Source: an uncultured Glaciecola sp.
Lineage (GTDB): Bacteria > Pseudomonadota > Gammaproteobacteria > Enterobacterales > Alteromonadaceae
Reading direction: 5' to 3'
Assembly (NCBI RefSeq): GCF_937770335.1
Contig: NZ_CALJHY010000011.1
Coordinates: 62,001-126,000 of the forward strand
DNA length: 64,000 bases
Both the position numbers and the translations under genes were made by a program. The notes below the pieces were generated by a model. It saw only the letters and a list, made by a program, of their open reading frames with translations, did no database searches and had not been told where the DNA came from. Of this stretch, positions 10,059 to 19,409 are shown piece after piece. Positions within the stretch are counted from its first letter, which is position 1; every line of letters starts with the position of its first letter.

Positions 10059-11027
10059 ATGAATGTAGAAAACGATTTTAGAGAACTCAATAATGCTGAA
10101 ATTCGGCCGTTTTATGAGAAGTCGAATTATCAGGGCGCACTCCTAGTAGCTGCAAATTGGGCATTGATTGCACTCGCGTTTGCTGTTTCAGCGATTTGGC
10201 CATATTGGCCAACCTATTTGTTAAGCATTATTTTACTTGCTAATCGGCAGTTGGGCATCGCTATTCTGATGCATGATGCTGCACATCACCTGCTTTTCAA
10301 GAGCAAAAGACTCAATAACTTGATAGGTCAGATTCTCTGTGGAGCCCTTGTAATTGCTGATCTACACGGTTATAGAACATATCATTTAAAACATCACAAA
10401 GACGCGGGTACGCAAAATGATCCAGACTACCCAAACTATAAAAATTATCCCGTTACACATACTAGCTTTTTGCGAAAAGTAGCTCGCGATCTTAGCGGCA
10501 TCACGGGAATAAAAAACCTTTGGGCTCTGCTACTTATGAATGCGGGTATATTATCTTACGACTTTGTTTATAAAAACAAAGAAACTAAACAAGCGCTTAC
10601 GTTTGCCAAAGTGTTAATAAATTTGGTTAAGGGATTGTGGCTTCCTGTACTTTGCAACCTAATGCTCTGGTCTATTTTAACCTCACTAGGATACGCTTAC
10701 CTGTATGTATTATGGGTTGCGGCTTACTTCACATTTTACCAGTTATTTTTGCGCATAAGAAATGCAGCTGAGCACGGAGCCGTGCCTGACCTACTCGATA
10801 CTGAGCCACGAAAACACGCCCGCACAACTGCTGCAAGTTGGTGGGAAAGGCTAACAGTGGCGCCTAACTACGTTAACTTTCATTTAGAGCATCATTTACG
10901 TCCCACTGTTCCATGTTACCGATTGAAGTCCTTTCATCAGTACCTAGTTACAAAGGGCTATTATAATGACACCCATATAGCCCAAGGTTATGCTGATGTA
11001 CTCAGACAGCTAACGCATGCAACTTAA
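10059..11027 (+). CDS. Membrane fatty acid desaturase family protein
   Basis: 322 residues, several membrane spans, and the three histidine boxes of di-iron desaturases/hydroxylases: HDAAHH near residue 75, HLKHHKD near 112 and HLEHHLRP near 282. It therefore probably inserts a double bond or hydroxyl into an acyl chain or a carotenoid/lipid substrate; the exact substrate cannot be read from sequence. No ferredoxin or reductase gene is adjacent. It is followed, after ~480 bases, by the double-glycine peptide gene on the same strand, with no sign of cotranscription. Confidence 0.85.
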   Translation: MNVENDFRELNNAEIRPFYEKSNYQGALLVAANWALIALAFAVSAIWPYWPTYLLSIILLANRQLGIAILMHDAAHHLLFKSKRLNNLIGQILCGALVIADLHGYRTYHLKHHKDAGTQNDPDYPNYKNYPVTHTSFLRKVARDLSGITGIKNLWALLLMNAGILSYDFVYKNKETKQALTFAKVLINLVKGLWLPVLCNLMLWSILTSLGYAYLYVLWVAAYFTFYQLFLRIRNAAEHGAVPDLLDTEPRKHARTTAASWWERLTVAPNYVNFHLEHHLRPTVPCYRLKSFHQYLVTKGYYNDTHIAQGYADVLRQLTHAT

Positions 11028-11508
11028 TTCGCAACAAGCCTGCTAACACTATTCAAGGTTGATTGTGTTGGCATTGGAAATGGAATCGGCTTTCAAGTAA
11101 ATTATGTGCATTCCATTGTTTAAATTGAACGGTGAGTGTCATCCGCTTCAGTGAAGATTATGACTGCCGTTAAAATAGCATGGCTGAGTAAAGAATCGCT
11201 ATCAACCCATTTTAGATAACGCTTCGTTGCATATCTAAACCCCCTTTATTTATTGATACGAAGGCTATGCAGCAGCGGTCCCGATATCTAAAATCGGGTA
11301 ATGCAGCGGCATTTATTAATACACTAAACCCGTCTTAGATGCAGGTGTTTAATAATATCCTTGATGTTATTGTCATAACTCATAGTGAGGCGGTTTGCTT
11401 TTCTATGTATATTGTTGCTGAGCTTTATGCATAACCAAAAACTAAGTGTGAGTTGTCTACGCATATTGCCACAGTGACTACTTTTATAAATTTAAGGATG
11501 AATTAAAC
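11028..11508. other. Non-coding gap before the double-glycine peptide gene
   Basis: About 480 bases with no convincing ORF. It contains a small hairpin (CCCGAT-atctaaa-ATCGGG near 11280-11300) flanked by imperfect direct repeats of atgcagcrgc. The promoter of the following peptide gene must lie here, with a -10-like TTTATAAAT close to 11485. Confidence 0.4.
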
Positions 11509-11676
11509 ATGAAAGAGTTAACAAGTTCAGAACTAACATTAGTTTCCGGCGGATCTTATAGTTTTGTGATTGGCTATCTTGCTGGCAAAGCAATGGATGC
11601 CTTATTTAATGCAGCTGCGCAACATAACAATCTATTCCAAAATCACTCTCTCGCGCTGCCCTATAATCGCTTATAG
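11509..11676 (+). CDS. Double-glycine-leader peptide (bacteriocin/microcin-like precursor), 55 aa
   Basis: The ATG has an AAGGATG ribosome site eight bases upstream. The first 15 residues, MKELTSSELTLVSGG, are a textbook double-glycine leader: a Leu/Val pattern and acidic residues ending V-S-G-G. Such leaders are removed by C39-peptidase ABC exporters of class II bacteriocins, microcins and signalling peptides. The predicted mature part is ~40 residues, begins SYSFVIGYLAGKAM with GxxxG-like spacing and ends in NRL. It has no Cys, so it would be unmodified rather than disulfide-linked. An intrinsic terminator follows, so it is a self-contained gene. No C39 transporter is in the window, so export would need a system elsewhere. 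The leader is clear; the activity is not known. Confidence 0.7.
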   Translation: MKELTSSELTLVSGGSYSFVIGYLAGKAMDALFNAAAQHNNLFQNHSLALPYNRL

Positions 11677-11698
11677 CGAATATTGTAAATACTAAGTA

Positions 11699-11759
11699 AA
11701 CAGGCAACTCATGGTCGCTCTTTAATACGTAAAGTTCTATCACCGAGTTCCTGTTTTTT
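11699..11759 (+). terminator. Terminator after the double-glycine peptide gene
   Basis: ACAGG-c-AACTC pairs with GAGTT-CCTGT (ten pairs with one bulged C) and is followed by six T. The loop is long (about 35 bases), so strength is uncertain. Confidence 0.6.
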
Positions 11760-11796
11760 AGTTAACTATAAAGCAGAATCACGAAAGGATTATCTA

Positions 11797-12139
11797 ATGC
11801 ACGCATTACAATACGGAAGGATAGCGTTAGTGTTTTTAACGTTAAGCATTTTTTCATTAGTATATAAAAACACAGCTATAGAATACCATTTAGTCTGGAA
11901 TATCATCCCTCAACTCTCAATTCTGTTATTTTTGACATGGTCGATACCTTACATTCATCCGCTGTTGACAAAAAAAACGCTTTAAAATCGGCAGTACAAC
12001 GTTGGCTTTTGGTTGTGCTCTATATCAATTAGATGCTTTTTGGTCTGACTCACTATTATTATTGGCGAACCTAGGTGGAATACTATTAGTAACAGGAGTA
12101 AGTAATTTTATTTATTTTAATTTTTCGCGCTCGGGCTAA
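11797..12139 (+). pseudogene. Small four-helix membrane protein interrupted by a frameshift at an A8 tract
   Basis: The ATG at 11797 has an AAAGGA ribosome site. The first frame gives 62 residues with two membrane segments and stops at 11985, just after eight A (11970-11977). Skipping one base at the A-run joins it to a second open frame that runs to the TAA at 12137-12139. That frame adds ~53 residues with two more membrane segments (the last one LLLLANLGGILLVTG). The joined product of ~113 residues reads as one coherent membrane protein. It could be a real indel, a sequencing error, or a slippage-controlled (phase-variable) gene. Its position behind a bacteriocin-like peptide fits an immunity or export helper, but this is only a guess. 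Confidence 0.55.
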
Positions 12140-12316
12140 ATTAGTAAGATTTGAGTGAATCATATTGCATTTGACACATTTATCTTTCATGAAGTAAAAA
12201 TAGGGAGTTGCGAGTTCGATACCATTAATGAGTCGATATTTTAGCAGTAGTGAAGTGGGCTTTGCTTGGATTAGTAAATTTTAGTTTGGATAAAATAGGA
12301 AATATCAAGGGGATAA

Positions 12317-12346
12317 CGAGGCGACGCAGACGCATCACCTCATAAG
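12317..12346 (-). terminator. Hairpin downstream of the cold-shock gene
   Basis: On the minus strand GAGGTGA and TCGCCTC pair (one G-T) around a ten-base loop just after the cold-shock stop. No T-run follows, so it may be a 3'-end stabiliser rather than a true intrinsic terminator. Confidence 0.4.
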
Positions 12347-12350
12347 AAAC

Positions 12351-12560
12351 TTAGATTGTTTCAACGTTTGCTGCTTGCAAACCTTTTTGGCCTTCTTCTA
12401 CTTCGAAAGACACTTTCTGGCCTTCTGGAAGAGTTTTGTAGCCTTCAGCAACGATAGCTCTAAAATGAACAAAAACGTCTTTACCGCCATTGTCCTGTGT
12501 AAGAAAACCGTAACCTTTATCAGCGTTGAACCACTTAACTGTGCCTGTAACTTTAGACAT
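12351..12560 (-). CDS. CspA-family cold-shock protein
   Basis: 69 residues, a single cold-shock domain. It has RNP1 (KGYGFL) and RNP2 (VFVHF), and begins [12 protein letters not shown]. It binds single-stranded RNA/DNA and acts as an RNA chaperone or antiterminator. The ~290-base upstream region before the next gene leaves room for a long 5' leader as in many csp genes, but I cannot show a thermosensor there. Which paralogue (CspA, CspC, CspE) cannot be decided from the protein alone. Confidence 0.95.
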   Translation of the reverse strand: MSKVTGTVKWFNADKGYGFLTQDNGGKDVFVHFRAIVAEGYKTLPEGQKVSFEVEEGQKGLQAANVETI

Positions 12561-12760
12561 GTAAACCTCAAATATATATAAATTTTAACCGCGCAAATAG
12601 TTGCGCATTCCGAATTCCTGGGAAGATGACTTACTGAGATTTCACTAACAAATGGAAAAACGTCTAACTGATGGTCACGGGCGTGAACAAAGAGGTTTAT
12701 AGCACTTACAGTATCAAACTAAATAACATTGTCTTTTCAGAAACAACGTGACTATAGCAC

Positions 12761-12828
12761 AAAAAACACCATTGCAAATCTTTATTCGCTGAAACTGCTA
12801 ATTAATTCAACAGTTTTGAGCAATGGTG
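12761..12828 (-). terminator. Two-level terminator after ilvH
   Basis: On the minus strand a nine-pair outer stem CACCATTGC / GCAATGGTG encloses an inner hairpin (AAACTG / CAGTTT) and ends in six T. It begins about 25 bases after the ilvH stop. Confidence 0.75.
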
Positions 12829-12852
12829 GTTCTCTTAATTACATTCTAAAAG

Positions 12853-13350
12853 CTATGGTCGCAGTGCTTTGTCACCTCTTGCCAGACCACAAACACCGGT
12901 ACGTGCAGACTCAATAATATCTCCACATTGTGACATTACATCTTCAAATGCGCACAGCTTATCACTAGTGCCAGTAATTTCAATAGTGTAGTTATTGGCA
13001 TTTACATCTAGGATCCGTGCTCTAAAAATATCTACATTTCGCTTTACCTCGGCACGAGACAACTCGGTTCTAGTGCCGACTTTTATTAACATTAGCTCGC
13101 GTTCAATGTGCGGACCTTCGGTGAGTTCAGCTACTTTTAGCACATCAATAAGCTTGTTTACTTGCTTAGTCATTTGCTCAATAACTTTGTCACTTCCCTG
13201 CGTAATAATAGTCAATCGAGATAAACTTTCATCATCCGTTGGTGCTACGCAAAGAGAGTCAACGTTGAAACCACGTTGCGAAAACACACCTACTATTCGT
13301 GATAATGCACCTGGCGCGTTTTCCATTAAAACTGAAATGATTCTTCTCAT
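12853..13350 (-). CDS. ilvH: Acetolactate synthase small (regulatory) subunit
   Basis: 165 residues: an N-terminal ACT domain (ISVLMENAPGALSRIVGVFSQRGFNV) that binds valine, and a C-terminal ACT-like domain. E. coli IlvH is 163 residues. It activates the catalytic subunit and confers feedback inhibition by valine in branched-chain amino acid synthesis. The ATG overlaps the stop of the large-subunit gene by one base (TAATG), so translation is coupled. A terminator follows. Confidence 0.95.
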   Translation of the reverse strand: MRRIISVLMENAPGALSRIVGVFSQRGFNVDSLCVAPTDDESLSRLTIITQGSDKVIEQMTKQVNKLIDVLKVAELTEGPHIERELMLIKVGTRTELSRAEVKRNVDIFRARILDVNANNYTIEITGTSDKLCAFEDVMSQCGDIIESARTGVCGLARGDKALRP

Positions 13351-15065
13351 TATGTACGCTCCGTTTTGCTCAAGCGCATATCATCCATTGCACCATATTT
13401 AATTTGCATAGGATAAACGTGTTCATTTTGATCAACCATGATATCCATAAACACTAAACCTGGGGTCGCAAAACAACGCGCCATCGCATCGTCTAGATTA
13501 TCCAGATGATCTACTTTAATTCCGGTGTGACCATAAGCTTCAGCCAACTTAACAAAATCAGGCATAGATTCCATATATGAACTGGAATGGCGGCCCTTAT
13601 AATTCATATCTTGCCATTGACGAACCATGCCAAGAGCACGGTTGTTCAATGAAATAATCTTTATAGGTAAACCGTATTGCATACAGGTTGATAGCTCTTG
13701 AATATTCATTTGAATACTGCCATCACCTGTCACCACAACAGAAACCGCATCTGGATGCGCAAACTGCACCCCCATAGCGGCAGGAAGACCAAACCCCATT
13801 GTGCCCAGTCCACCGGAGTTAATCCAGCGACGAGGTTTAGCAAACGGGTAGTACAATGCCGCAAACATTTGATGTTGACCCACATCAGAGCTTACATATG
13901 CATCGCCCTTAGTATGTTCATACAAGGATTGAATAACTTTTTGTGGCTTTATTACCTGAGTAGATTGATCAAACTCTAAGCATTTTTTACCGCGCCATTC
14001 TTCAATTTGTTGCCACCAATCAGCAAGCTTCTCTTTTTGGTTAGTAAAATCTGCATCAGCAAGAAGATCTAACATTTGCAAAACCACTTTATCAACGGAA
14101 CCCACTACTGGAATATGGGCATTTACAATTTTTGAAATTGAAGCAGGATCAATATCTACATGAATAATGTCAGCATGCGGACAAAATTTCTCTACGTTGT
14201 TAGTTACTCTGTCGTCAAAGCGCGATCCCAATGCGATAATACAGTCTGAATTATGCATTGTTTTATTGGCTTCAAGGGTGCCGTGCATACCCAACATACC
14301 CACAAACTGAGGGTGTACTGATGAAAAGGCCCCCAAGCCCATTAATGTGCTGCACACAGGCGCGTGTAAAAGTTCAGCCAATTGAGTGACATAAGGAGCT
14401 GCCTCTGCTGCAATTGCGCCACCGCCCACATATAACACAGGACGTTGTGCCTTCAACATTGACGCAACCGCTTTTTTGATTTGTTTGTTGTGACCTTTCA
14501 ATGTGGGATTGTAAGAACGCATTGTTACGTCATCAGGGAACACATATGGATGTGAATCTTGAACGTTAACGATGTCTTTCGGTAAATCAACCACCACAGG
14601 ACCTGGACGACCAGAATTGGCAATGTAAAAAGCTTTTGCAATTGCCATTGGAATATCTTCGGCTTTTTTAACCAAAAAGCTGTGTTTAACAACCGGCCTT
14701 GACACTCCCACCATGTCACATTCCTGAAAAGCGTCTTCTCCGATGTGCATCGACGGAACTTGACCGGACAAAATGACCATTGGAATAGAATCCATAAAAG
14801 CTGTCGCTATGCCGGTAATTGTATTTGTTGCGCCCGGTCCAGACGTAACTAACACAGCACCAGTTTTACCTGTTGCACGAGCATAGCCATCCGCCATATG
14901 TGCCGCTGCTTGCTCATGTCGCACAAGTACATGTTTAATATCGTCTTGAGCATGTAAGGCATCATAAATATCCAGTACCGCGCCGCCCGGATAACCGAAC
15001 AGATGCGTTACGCCAACTTCTTTTAGGGCTTCTACTACCATTGCAGCGCCCGACATCATTTTCAC
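13350..15065 (-). CDS. ilvI: Acetolactate synthase large subunit
   Basis: 571 residues, the ThDP-dependent catalytic subunit. It condenses two pyruvates, or pyruvate with 2-ketobutyrate, at the first common step of valine/leucine/isoleucine synthesis. Visible features are the ThDP Glu region ([15 protein letters not shown]...RHEQAA), the FAD-binding middle domain (GSRFDDRVT) and the ThDP/Mg motif GDGSIQMN...NN. The pairing with IlvH and the length match the IlvIH isozyme. The start is GTG at 15065 with AAGGAG eight bases upstream; an ATG two codons inside is less well placed. No leader peptide or attenuator is evident upstream. Confidence 0.95.
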   Translation of the reverse strand: MKMMSGAAMVVEALKEVGVTHLFGYPGGAVLDIYDALHAQDDIKHVLVRHEQAAAHMADGYARATGKTGAVLVTSGPGATNTITGIATAFMDSIPMVILSGQVPSMHIGEDAFQECDMVGVSRPVVKHSFLVKKAEDIPMAIAKAFYIANSGRPGPVVVDLPKDIVNVQDSHPYVFPDDVTMRSYNPTLKGHNKQIKKAVASMLKAQRPVLYVGGGAIAAEAAPYVTQLAELLHAPVCSTLMGLGAFSSVHPQFVGMLGMHGTLEANKTMHNSDCIIALGSRFDDRVTNNVEKFCPHADIIHVDIDPASISKIVNAHIPVVGSVDKVVLQMLDLLADADFTNQKEKLADWWQQIEEWRGKKCLEFDQSTQVIKPQKVIQSLYEHTKGDAYVSSDVGQHQMFAALYYPFAKPRRWINSGGLGTMGFGLPAAMGVQFAHPDAVSVVVTGDGSIQMNIQELSTCMQYGLPIKIISLNNRALGMVRQWQDMNYKGRHSSSYMESMPDFVKLAEAYGHTGIKVDHLDNLDDAMARCFATPGLVFMDIMVDQNEHVYPMQIKYGAMDDMRLSKTERT

Positions 15066-15250
15066 AGATTTCTCTCCTTACGCGTTTTAATTATCAAAAA
15101 AAGCTTACGACCGGAATATAGCCCAGCCGGAGCAAAGATAAAACCCAATAGAGAGAAAAAGTAAAATAATTATCCTAATATACTTAAAAATTAGGATGAA
15201 ACATTCAATAATGGAATATTTACAACATTAAAATAGGACAACTAACCTAA

Positions 15251-15622
15251 TTACTCATCCGAATCAATGCCTATATCATCATCTATATCATTTACTAAAT
15301 AGTCATCTAACCGGCTCTCGTTCGATGCTTTCTTCGTGCCATGTATACTGGCATATTTGGGTCTATTAATACGGTTTTGGTACTTTAACCAAGCACGCTC
15401 TGCAGCAGTATCTGGTCGCTTACGTCCTAACGCAGAATCGATGAAACCTATTTCTTCATCGTTTGATGGCAATAAATGACCATCAATTAACGCGGCAATT
15501 AAGCAACCATACTGCGATAGAGCCTTGCTCTCAGCGATAGAAAAATCGCCAGAACGAGAAAAACCATAAGGATAATGTTTAGGATCGCTAAACATACGTT
15601 TTAACAGTGATTCGCTATTCAT
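15251..15622 (-). CDS. DUF413 protein, MaoP (YifE)-like
   Basis: About 123 residues with the DUF413 core F-x-DPKHYPYGFSRSGDFSIAE and the later ERAWLKYQNRINRPK, matching E. coli MaoP (YifE). MaoP acts with the maoS site to organise the Ori macrodomain. The tail is strongly acidic, ending DDDIGIDSDE. The open frame extends 31 codons further to a TTG. However, that TTG is the first half of a -35 box (TTGACA, 17 bases, TATTAC), so I place the start at the internal ATG (15622). This gives the same distance to the KHYP core as in E. coli. No clear Shine-Dalgarno precedes this ATG. Confidence 0.8.
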   Translation of the reverse strand: MNSESLLKRMFSDPKHYPYGFSRSGDFSIAESKALSQYGCLIAALIDGHLLPSNDEEIGFIDSALGRKRPDTAAERAWLKYQNRINRPKYASIHGTKKASNESRLDDYLVNDIDDDIGIDSDE

Positions 15623-15686
15623 ATTTAACACAAGAAATTGCTCCCCGAATTGAGACAAAAACAATGGTACTTGCTTACAAAACGAA

Positions 15687-15715
15687 GTAATAATCGGAAC
15701 CTGCAGTTTTGTCAA
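15687..15715 (-). promoter_or_regulatory. Probable sigma-70 promoter of the MaoP-like gene
   Basis: On the minus strand, TTGACA (perfect -35) is followed after 17 bases by TATTAC (4/6 to the -10 consensus). It lies about 65 bases upstream of the ATG at 15622 and inside the longer open frame, which is why the shorter start is preferred. Confidence 0.55.
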
Positions 15716-15881
15716 CTGATAATTTTGAAATTATAAAGAAATGTACACATATAAAGCCAAACTTAATCAAGTTCGTGCGCAATCAAACTCAATTAAATAG
15801 TTGTTTACAATGGAAAAACTACATTAAAAAATGGTTACATAGCGTATGTAGGTCAACGTTTTTATCTACACTATAAACTAA

Positions 15882-16376
15882 TTATTTTTTGTCTTTTGAT
15901 ACCCAAGCCCAATGCATTTCCGCAATGACGGGTTCGTCACCACTCGCATCAGTCACTTTAACATCAACCAAGAAATCACCTTTTGGTTCGCTTTGCAAAG
16001 TTCGTATTTGTTCGTCGGTGAGAGTTGCCGTTGCTTGCATATCGCCATAAGCTCGCTTTACGTACCTAAGATTCATGCTTTTGATCAGAGGAAGCTTATC
16101 GCCAGGTAAATTTACTCCCACTACGAATCCGGTTGCTGATTCAGCAATCAATGCCATGGCTGCCGCATGAACGCTGCCGATGTGGTTTTGTACTTTTCTA
16201 CGATTTTTCACAAAAAAAGTGACACTTTTCAGGTCAGTTTCTTTTATGTCTATTTTACACGTACCAACCAATTTAACTTTATATCTAAAAATCCAAGTCA
16301 GTATTTTAAAACGCAGCCACAGTGGCGTTGTCATGGCCTTGTCAGCAAAGCTTCTCAATGGGTTTACTATGCGCAT
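15882..16376 (-). CDS. DUF4442 hotdog-fold protein (putative thioesterase)
   Basis: 164 residues. The pattern NHIGSVHAAAMALIAESATGFV, with the conserved H-x-x-A...E-x-A-T-G run, is that of the DUF4442/YiiD-C hotdog family related to PaaI-type acyl-CoA thioesterases. The C-terminal half continues as the hotdog beta sheet (FLVDVKVTDASGDEPVIAEMHWAWV). It is cytoplasmic with no signal. Substrate unknown. It is a single gene with nothing on the same strand close by. Confidence 0.75.
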   Translation of the reverse strand: MRIVNPLRSFADKAMTTPLWLRFKILTWIFRYKVKLVGTCKIDIKETDLKSVTFFVKNRRKVQNHIGSVHAAAMALIAESATGFVVGVNLPGDKLPLIKSMNLRYVKRAYGDMQATATLTDEQIRTLQSEPKGDFLVDVKVTDASGDEPVIAEMHWAWVSKDKK

Positions 16377-16569
16377 AAAAACTACCTGAGTAAGTGTCTT
16401 ATTAGACTATTCGGTGGGAAGGTTGGGACGTCAAGTATGCACGCCTGTCAACTTTTAGCTAAATCAGCAACCGTGTACATTAAGTGGCGTAATCTCGATT
16501 TTATCGATAAGTACCGGGCGGCTCTGTCGCTCAACGACTTAATTAACGCAAACTGAGTCCGTTAAAACC

Positions 16570-16597
16570 AAAAAAGCACAGTAAAAACTGTGCTTTT
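16570..16597 (-). terminator. Terminator after tRNA-Gly
   Basis: On the minus strand AAAGCACAGT / ACTGTGCTTT forms a near-perfect stem with a short T-loop, followed by TTTTTT. It starts about ten bases past the tRNA 3' end. Confidence 0.85.
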
Positions 16598-16605
16598 CTT
16601 GTATT

Positions 16606-16681
<76 letters not shown>

Positions 16682-16761
16682 AATCTGGAGGCGCATTCTA
16701 CAAACATCTCGGAGCAGTGCAAGTCTAATTTGCAATTATTTGTAAAATAACCTGTAATTGC

Positions 16762-17319
16762 CTAAATCTTAAACACATTCTCTCGATAGAACTTCATTTC
16801 ATCAATTGATTCAATGATGTCATCTAACGCCAAATGCACACCTTTCTTCTTAAATCCAGCTAACACCTCTGGTTTCCAACGAGCCGTTAGTTCCTTAATT
16901 GTACTGACATCAACATTTCGATAATGAAAATACTGTTCCAACTCTGGCATATATTTAACCAGAAAGCGCCGATCTTGACCAATTGTGTTACCGCACAAAG
17001 GAGATTTACCTTTGGGTACATAATTCTCTAAAAATTTTATAGTCTCATTTGCGGCAACGTCAACATCATATTCGCTCGCGCGGCAGCGTGCTGTTAATCC
17101 TGTTGAACCATGTGTTTTCACACACCAGTCATCCATATTGTCCAACACTTCATCAGGCTGATACACCGCAATTACGGGGCCTTGTGCCAATATATTGAGT
17201 TCTTTATCTGTTACGATAGTTGCAATTTCCATGACCACGCAAGTTTCAGGATCCAAACCCGTCATTTCCATATCAATCCAAACTAAATTTGAGTCATTAA
17301 GCGATTCATTAGATGACAT
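16762..17319 (-). CDS. orn: Oligoribonuclease
   Basis: 185 residues. DEDDh 3'-5' exonuclease that degrades 2-5-mer RNA and pGpG, the product of c-di-GMP breakdown. Exo motifs are in order: [10 protein letters not shown] (Exo I), [11 protein letters not shown] (Exo II) and [11 protein letters not shown] (Exo III, His and Asp). The frame is open further upstream, but ATG at 17319 has AGGGG at good spacing and gives the same N-terminus (MSSNES...LVWID) as E. coli Orn. It is divergent from rsgA with 96 bases between. The window also has two GGDEF proteins and an EAL-like protein whose pathway ends at Orn. Confidence 0.96.
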   Translation of the reverse strand: MSSNESLNDSNLVWIDMEMTGLDPETCVVMEIATIVTDKELNILAQGPVIAVYQPDEVLDNMDDWCVKTHGSTGLTARCRASEYDVDVAANETIKFLENYVPKGKSPLCGNTIGQDRRFLVKYMPELEQYFHYRNVDVSTIKELTARWKPEVLAGFKKKGVHLALDDIIESIDEMKFYRENVFKI

Positions 17320-17415
17320 GATTACCCCTAGTGTTAAAAACATGAAAATAATGGCTAAAAAAGGTAACATGCAAATAAGCATTTCGCCAGTAAGTATTCA
17401 ATCAACAAGGTTCAC

Positions 17416-18447
17416 GTGGCTAAAAAACCAAAACTATCCGATCGTCAAAAACGACAGGTTAAAGATAACCGAACAAAACGCCTCGCAAGCAAGCAGGTAG
17501 CGCACAGCGATGAGCACCTTGGCGCTGAGTTAAAAGGCCGCGTTATTGGTCGTTTTGGGAAACATGCGAATGTTGAATCCATTCACGATGGCATTGTACA
17601 TAAGTGTCATATTCGACGAACAGTTACCTCCGTTGTTTGCGGTGATAATGTATTATTCCGACCTTCTCAATCTGACGACTCGCGCGACCGCGGCGTGATT
17701 GAAGTTGTTTTAGACAGAATTACGACGCTCACTCGCCCTGACTTTTACGATGGTGTAAAACCCATTGCCGCCAATATAGATCAAATTATTGTTGTGGCTG
17801 CCATAGTACCTCAATTGTCAGCCCATATTATCGATCGGTACTTAGTCGCATGTGAAGATGTCGACATACAACCCGTTTTAGTCATCAACAAAATGGAATT
17901 GTTAAGTGACGAGGATCGCGAGTACGTAAAAGAAGTTGTCGAAATCTATGAAGAAATTGGTTACCGAGTAATCTACATGAGCTGCGTTACCCAAGAGGGC
18001 ATTGCTGAACTGTCTACTTTATTAAAAGATAAGATCAGCGTTTTTGTTGGCCAAAGTGGTGTGGGGAAGTCCAGTATAATTAATCAATTGCTGCCTGATG
18101 CAGAGGAAGTGGTTGGTGACATTTCTAAAAACTCTGGCTTAGGCCAGCATACAACGACCGCTGCAAAATTATTACATTTTGAACAAGGTGGCGACTTAAT
18201 TGACTCTCCAGGAGTAAGAGAATTTGGTCTTTGGCACTTATCTGTCGAAAAAGTTACCTCTGGTTTCATTGAATTTCGTGATTACATAGGTGGCTGCAAG
18301 TTTACCGATTGCAAACATGGAACCGATCCGGGCTGCCTCATCAGGCAGGCTGTTATGGATGAAAAAATTACAGAAGATCGCTATGAAAGTTATCATAAGA
18401 TTGTCGAATCTGTAGAAGAGAACCGCCCTTCTTATTCGAAAGGGTAA
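17416..18447 (+). CDS. rsgA: Ribosome small-subunit-dependent GTPase RsgA
   Basis: 343 residues. Circularly permuted GTPase that releases RbfA and checks late 30S maturation. The basic N-terminal tail and OB domain contain FGKHANVES. G motifs come in permuted order: G4 NKME, G1 GQSGVGKSS, G2-like GQHTTT and G3 DSPGVREFG. A zinc finger follows (CKFTDCKHGTDPGC). The start is GTG with AAGG five bases upstream. The orn/rsgA/psd neighbourhood is conserved in Enterobacteria. Psd follows after 78 bases on the same strand. Confidence 0.96.
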   Translation: MAKKPKLSDRQKRQVKDNRTKRLASKQVAHSDEHLGAELKGRVIGRFGKHANVESIHDGIVHKCHIRRTVTSVVCGDNVLFRPSQSDDSRDRGVIEVVLDRITTLTRPDFYDGVKPIAANIDQIIVVAAIVPQLSAHIIDRYLVACEDVDIQPVLVINKMELLSDEDREYVKEVVEIYEEIGYRVIYMSCVTQEGIAELSTLLKDKISVFVGQSGVGKSSIINQLLPDAEEVVGDISKNSGLGQHTTTAAKLLHFEQGGDLIDSPGVREFGLWHLSVEKVTSGFIEFRDYIGGCKFTDCKHGTDPGCLIRQAVMDEKITEDRYESYHKIVESVEENRPSYSKG

Positions 18448-18525
18448 TTTCAAATAAGAACTTAATTTCTCATTAGTTTATTCTTTGTTGTATAATAACG
18501 TGGACTATATAACGGAGAGAGTTCA

Positions 18526-19404
18526 GTGCTAGATTGGTTCAAAATTCACGTTCAATACATACTTCCTAAACACTTAGTATCACGAATGGTCGGTTGGTTA
18601 GCAGCTGCAGAGGCAGGCGTTGTAACCCAGTTTTTTATCAGAACTTTCATTAAAGCATTTAAAGTTGATATGTCGGAAGCAAAGTATTCCGATCCAACCC
18701 ACTATAATACTTTCAATGCGTTTTTTACGCGCCAATTAAAAGACGACAGTCGTCCTATTGAAGATAATGAAAAGCAACTTTGCCATTCAGTTGATGGCAG
18801 AGTCAGTCAATTCGGAAAGATTATTGGTGATGCGATTTTTCAAGCGAAAGGCCATAATTACAGTTTAACCACGCTACTGGGTGGCAAGCCCGAACTGGCT
18901 AGTATATTTAAAGGTGGCGATTTTGCTACCATTTATTTATCACCTAAAGACTATCATCGCATTCATATGCCTATTGACGGCAAACTTACCGATATGTTGC
19001 ACATACCGGGTGAACTGTTCTCAGTTAACCCATTAACAGCAGCAAATGTACCTGACTTGTTTGCACGAAATGAACGCGTTGTAACGATATTTGATACACC
19101 GGTAGGTAAAGTGGCGATTGTGCTCGTTGGCGCCACGATTGTGGCCAGTATTGAAACTGTTTGGGCTGGCAACATAGCACCACTAGCCGGCAAAACAGTG
19201 CAACATTGGCAGTATGAAGATCAAGACATTCAACTAAACAAAGGCGATGAAATGGGCCGCTTCAAGTTGGGTTCAACAATTGTTGTTTGTTTCGAACCCA
19301 ATGCAGTCGAATTTACTGACCTGCAAGCCGGCATGGTGACTCGTTTAGGCGAACCATTCGCAACTGCAAAAGACGCTGAAGAAACGTTAAGCGATTCTGA
19401 ATAA
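18526..19404 (+). CDS. psd: Phosphatidylserine decarboxylase proenzyme
   Basis: 292 residues. Makes phosphatidylethanolamine from phosphatidylserine at the inner membrane. The self-cleavage motif LGST is at the C-terminal side (Ser250), which becomes the pyruvoyl group of the small alpha chain. Asp and His residues of the catalytic triad lie in SVDGRVS and YHRIHMP. The start is GTG with GGAGAGA upstream. The EamA gene follows after five bases, so the two are probably cotranscribed. Confidence 0.95.
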   Translation: MLDWFKIHVQYILPKHLVSRMVGWLAAAEAGVVTQFFIRTFIKAFKVDMSEAKYSDPTHYNTFNAFFTRQLKDDSRPIEDNEKQLCHSVDGRVSQFGKIIGDAIFQAKGHNYSLTTLLGGKPELASIFKGGDFATIYLSPKDYHRIHMPIDGKLTDMLHIPGELFSVNPLTAANVPDLFARNERVVTIFDTPVGKVAIVLVGATIVASIETVWAGNIAPLAGKTVQHWQYEDQDIQLNKGDEMGRFKLGSTIVVCFEPNAVEFTDLQAGMVTRLGEPFATAKDAEETLSDSE

Positions 19405-19409
19405 CCTTG

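Noticed and set aside
12561..12852. Riboswitch or leader-peptide attenuator between csp and ilvIH
   Set aside because: The structure found there is the two-level terminator of ilvIH; no leader peptide rich in Leu/Val/Ile codons is visible upstream of ilvI either.
16377..16556. Plus-strand frame between the DUF4442 gene and tRNA-Gly (ends ...LNDLINAN)
   Set aside because: Most of it is antisense to the DUF4442 gene and the unique part is only ~39 codons with an indifferent ribosome site; no family recognised.
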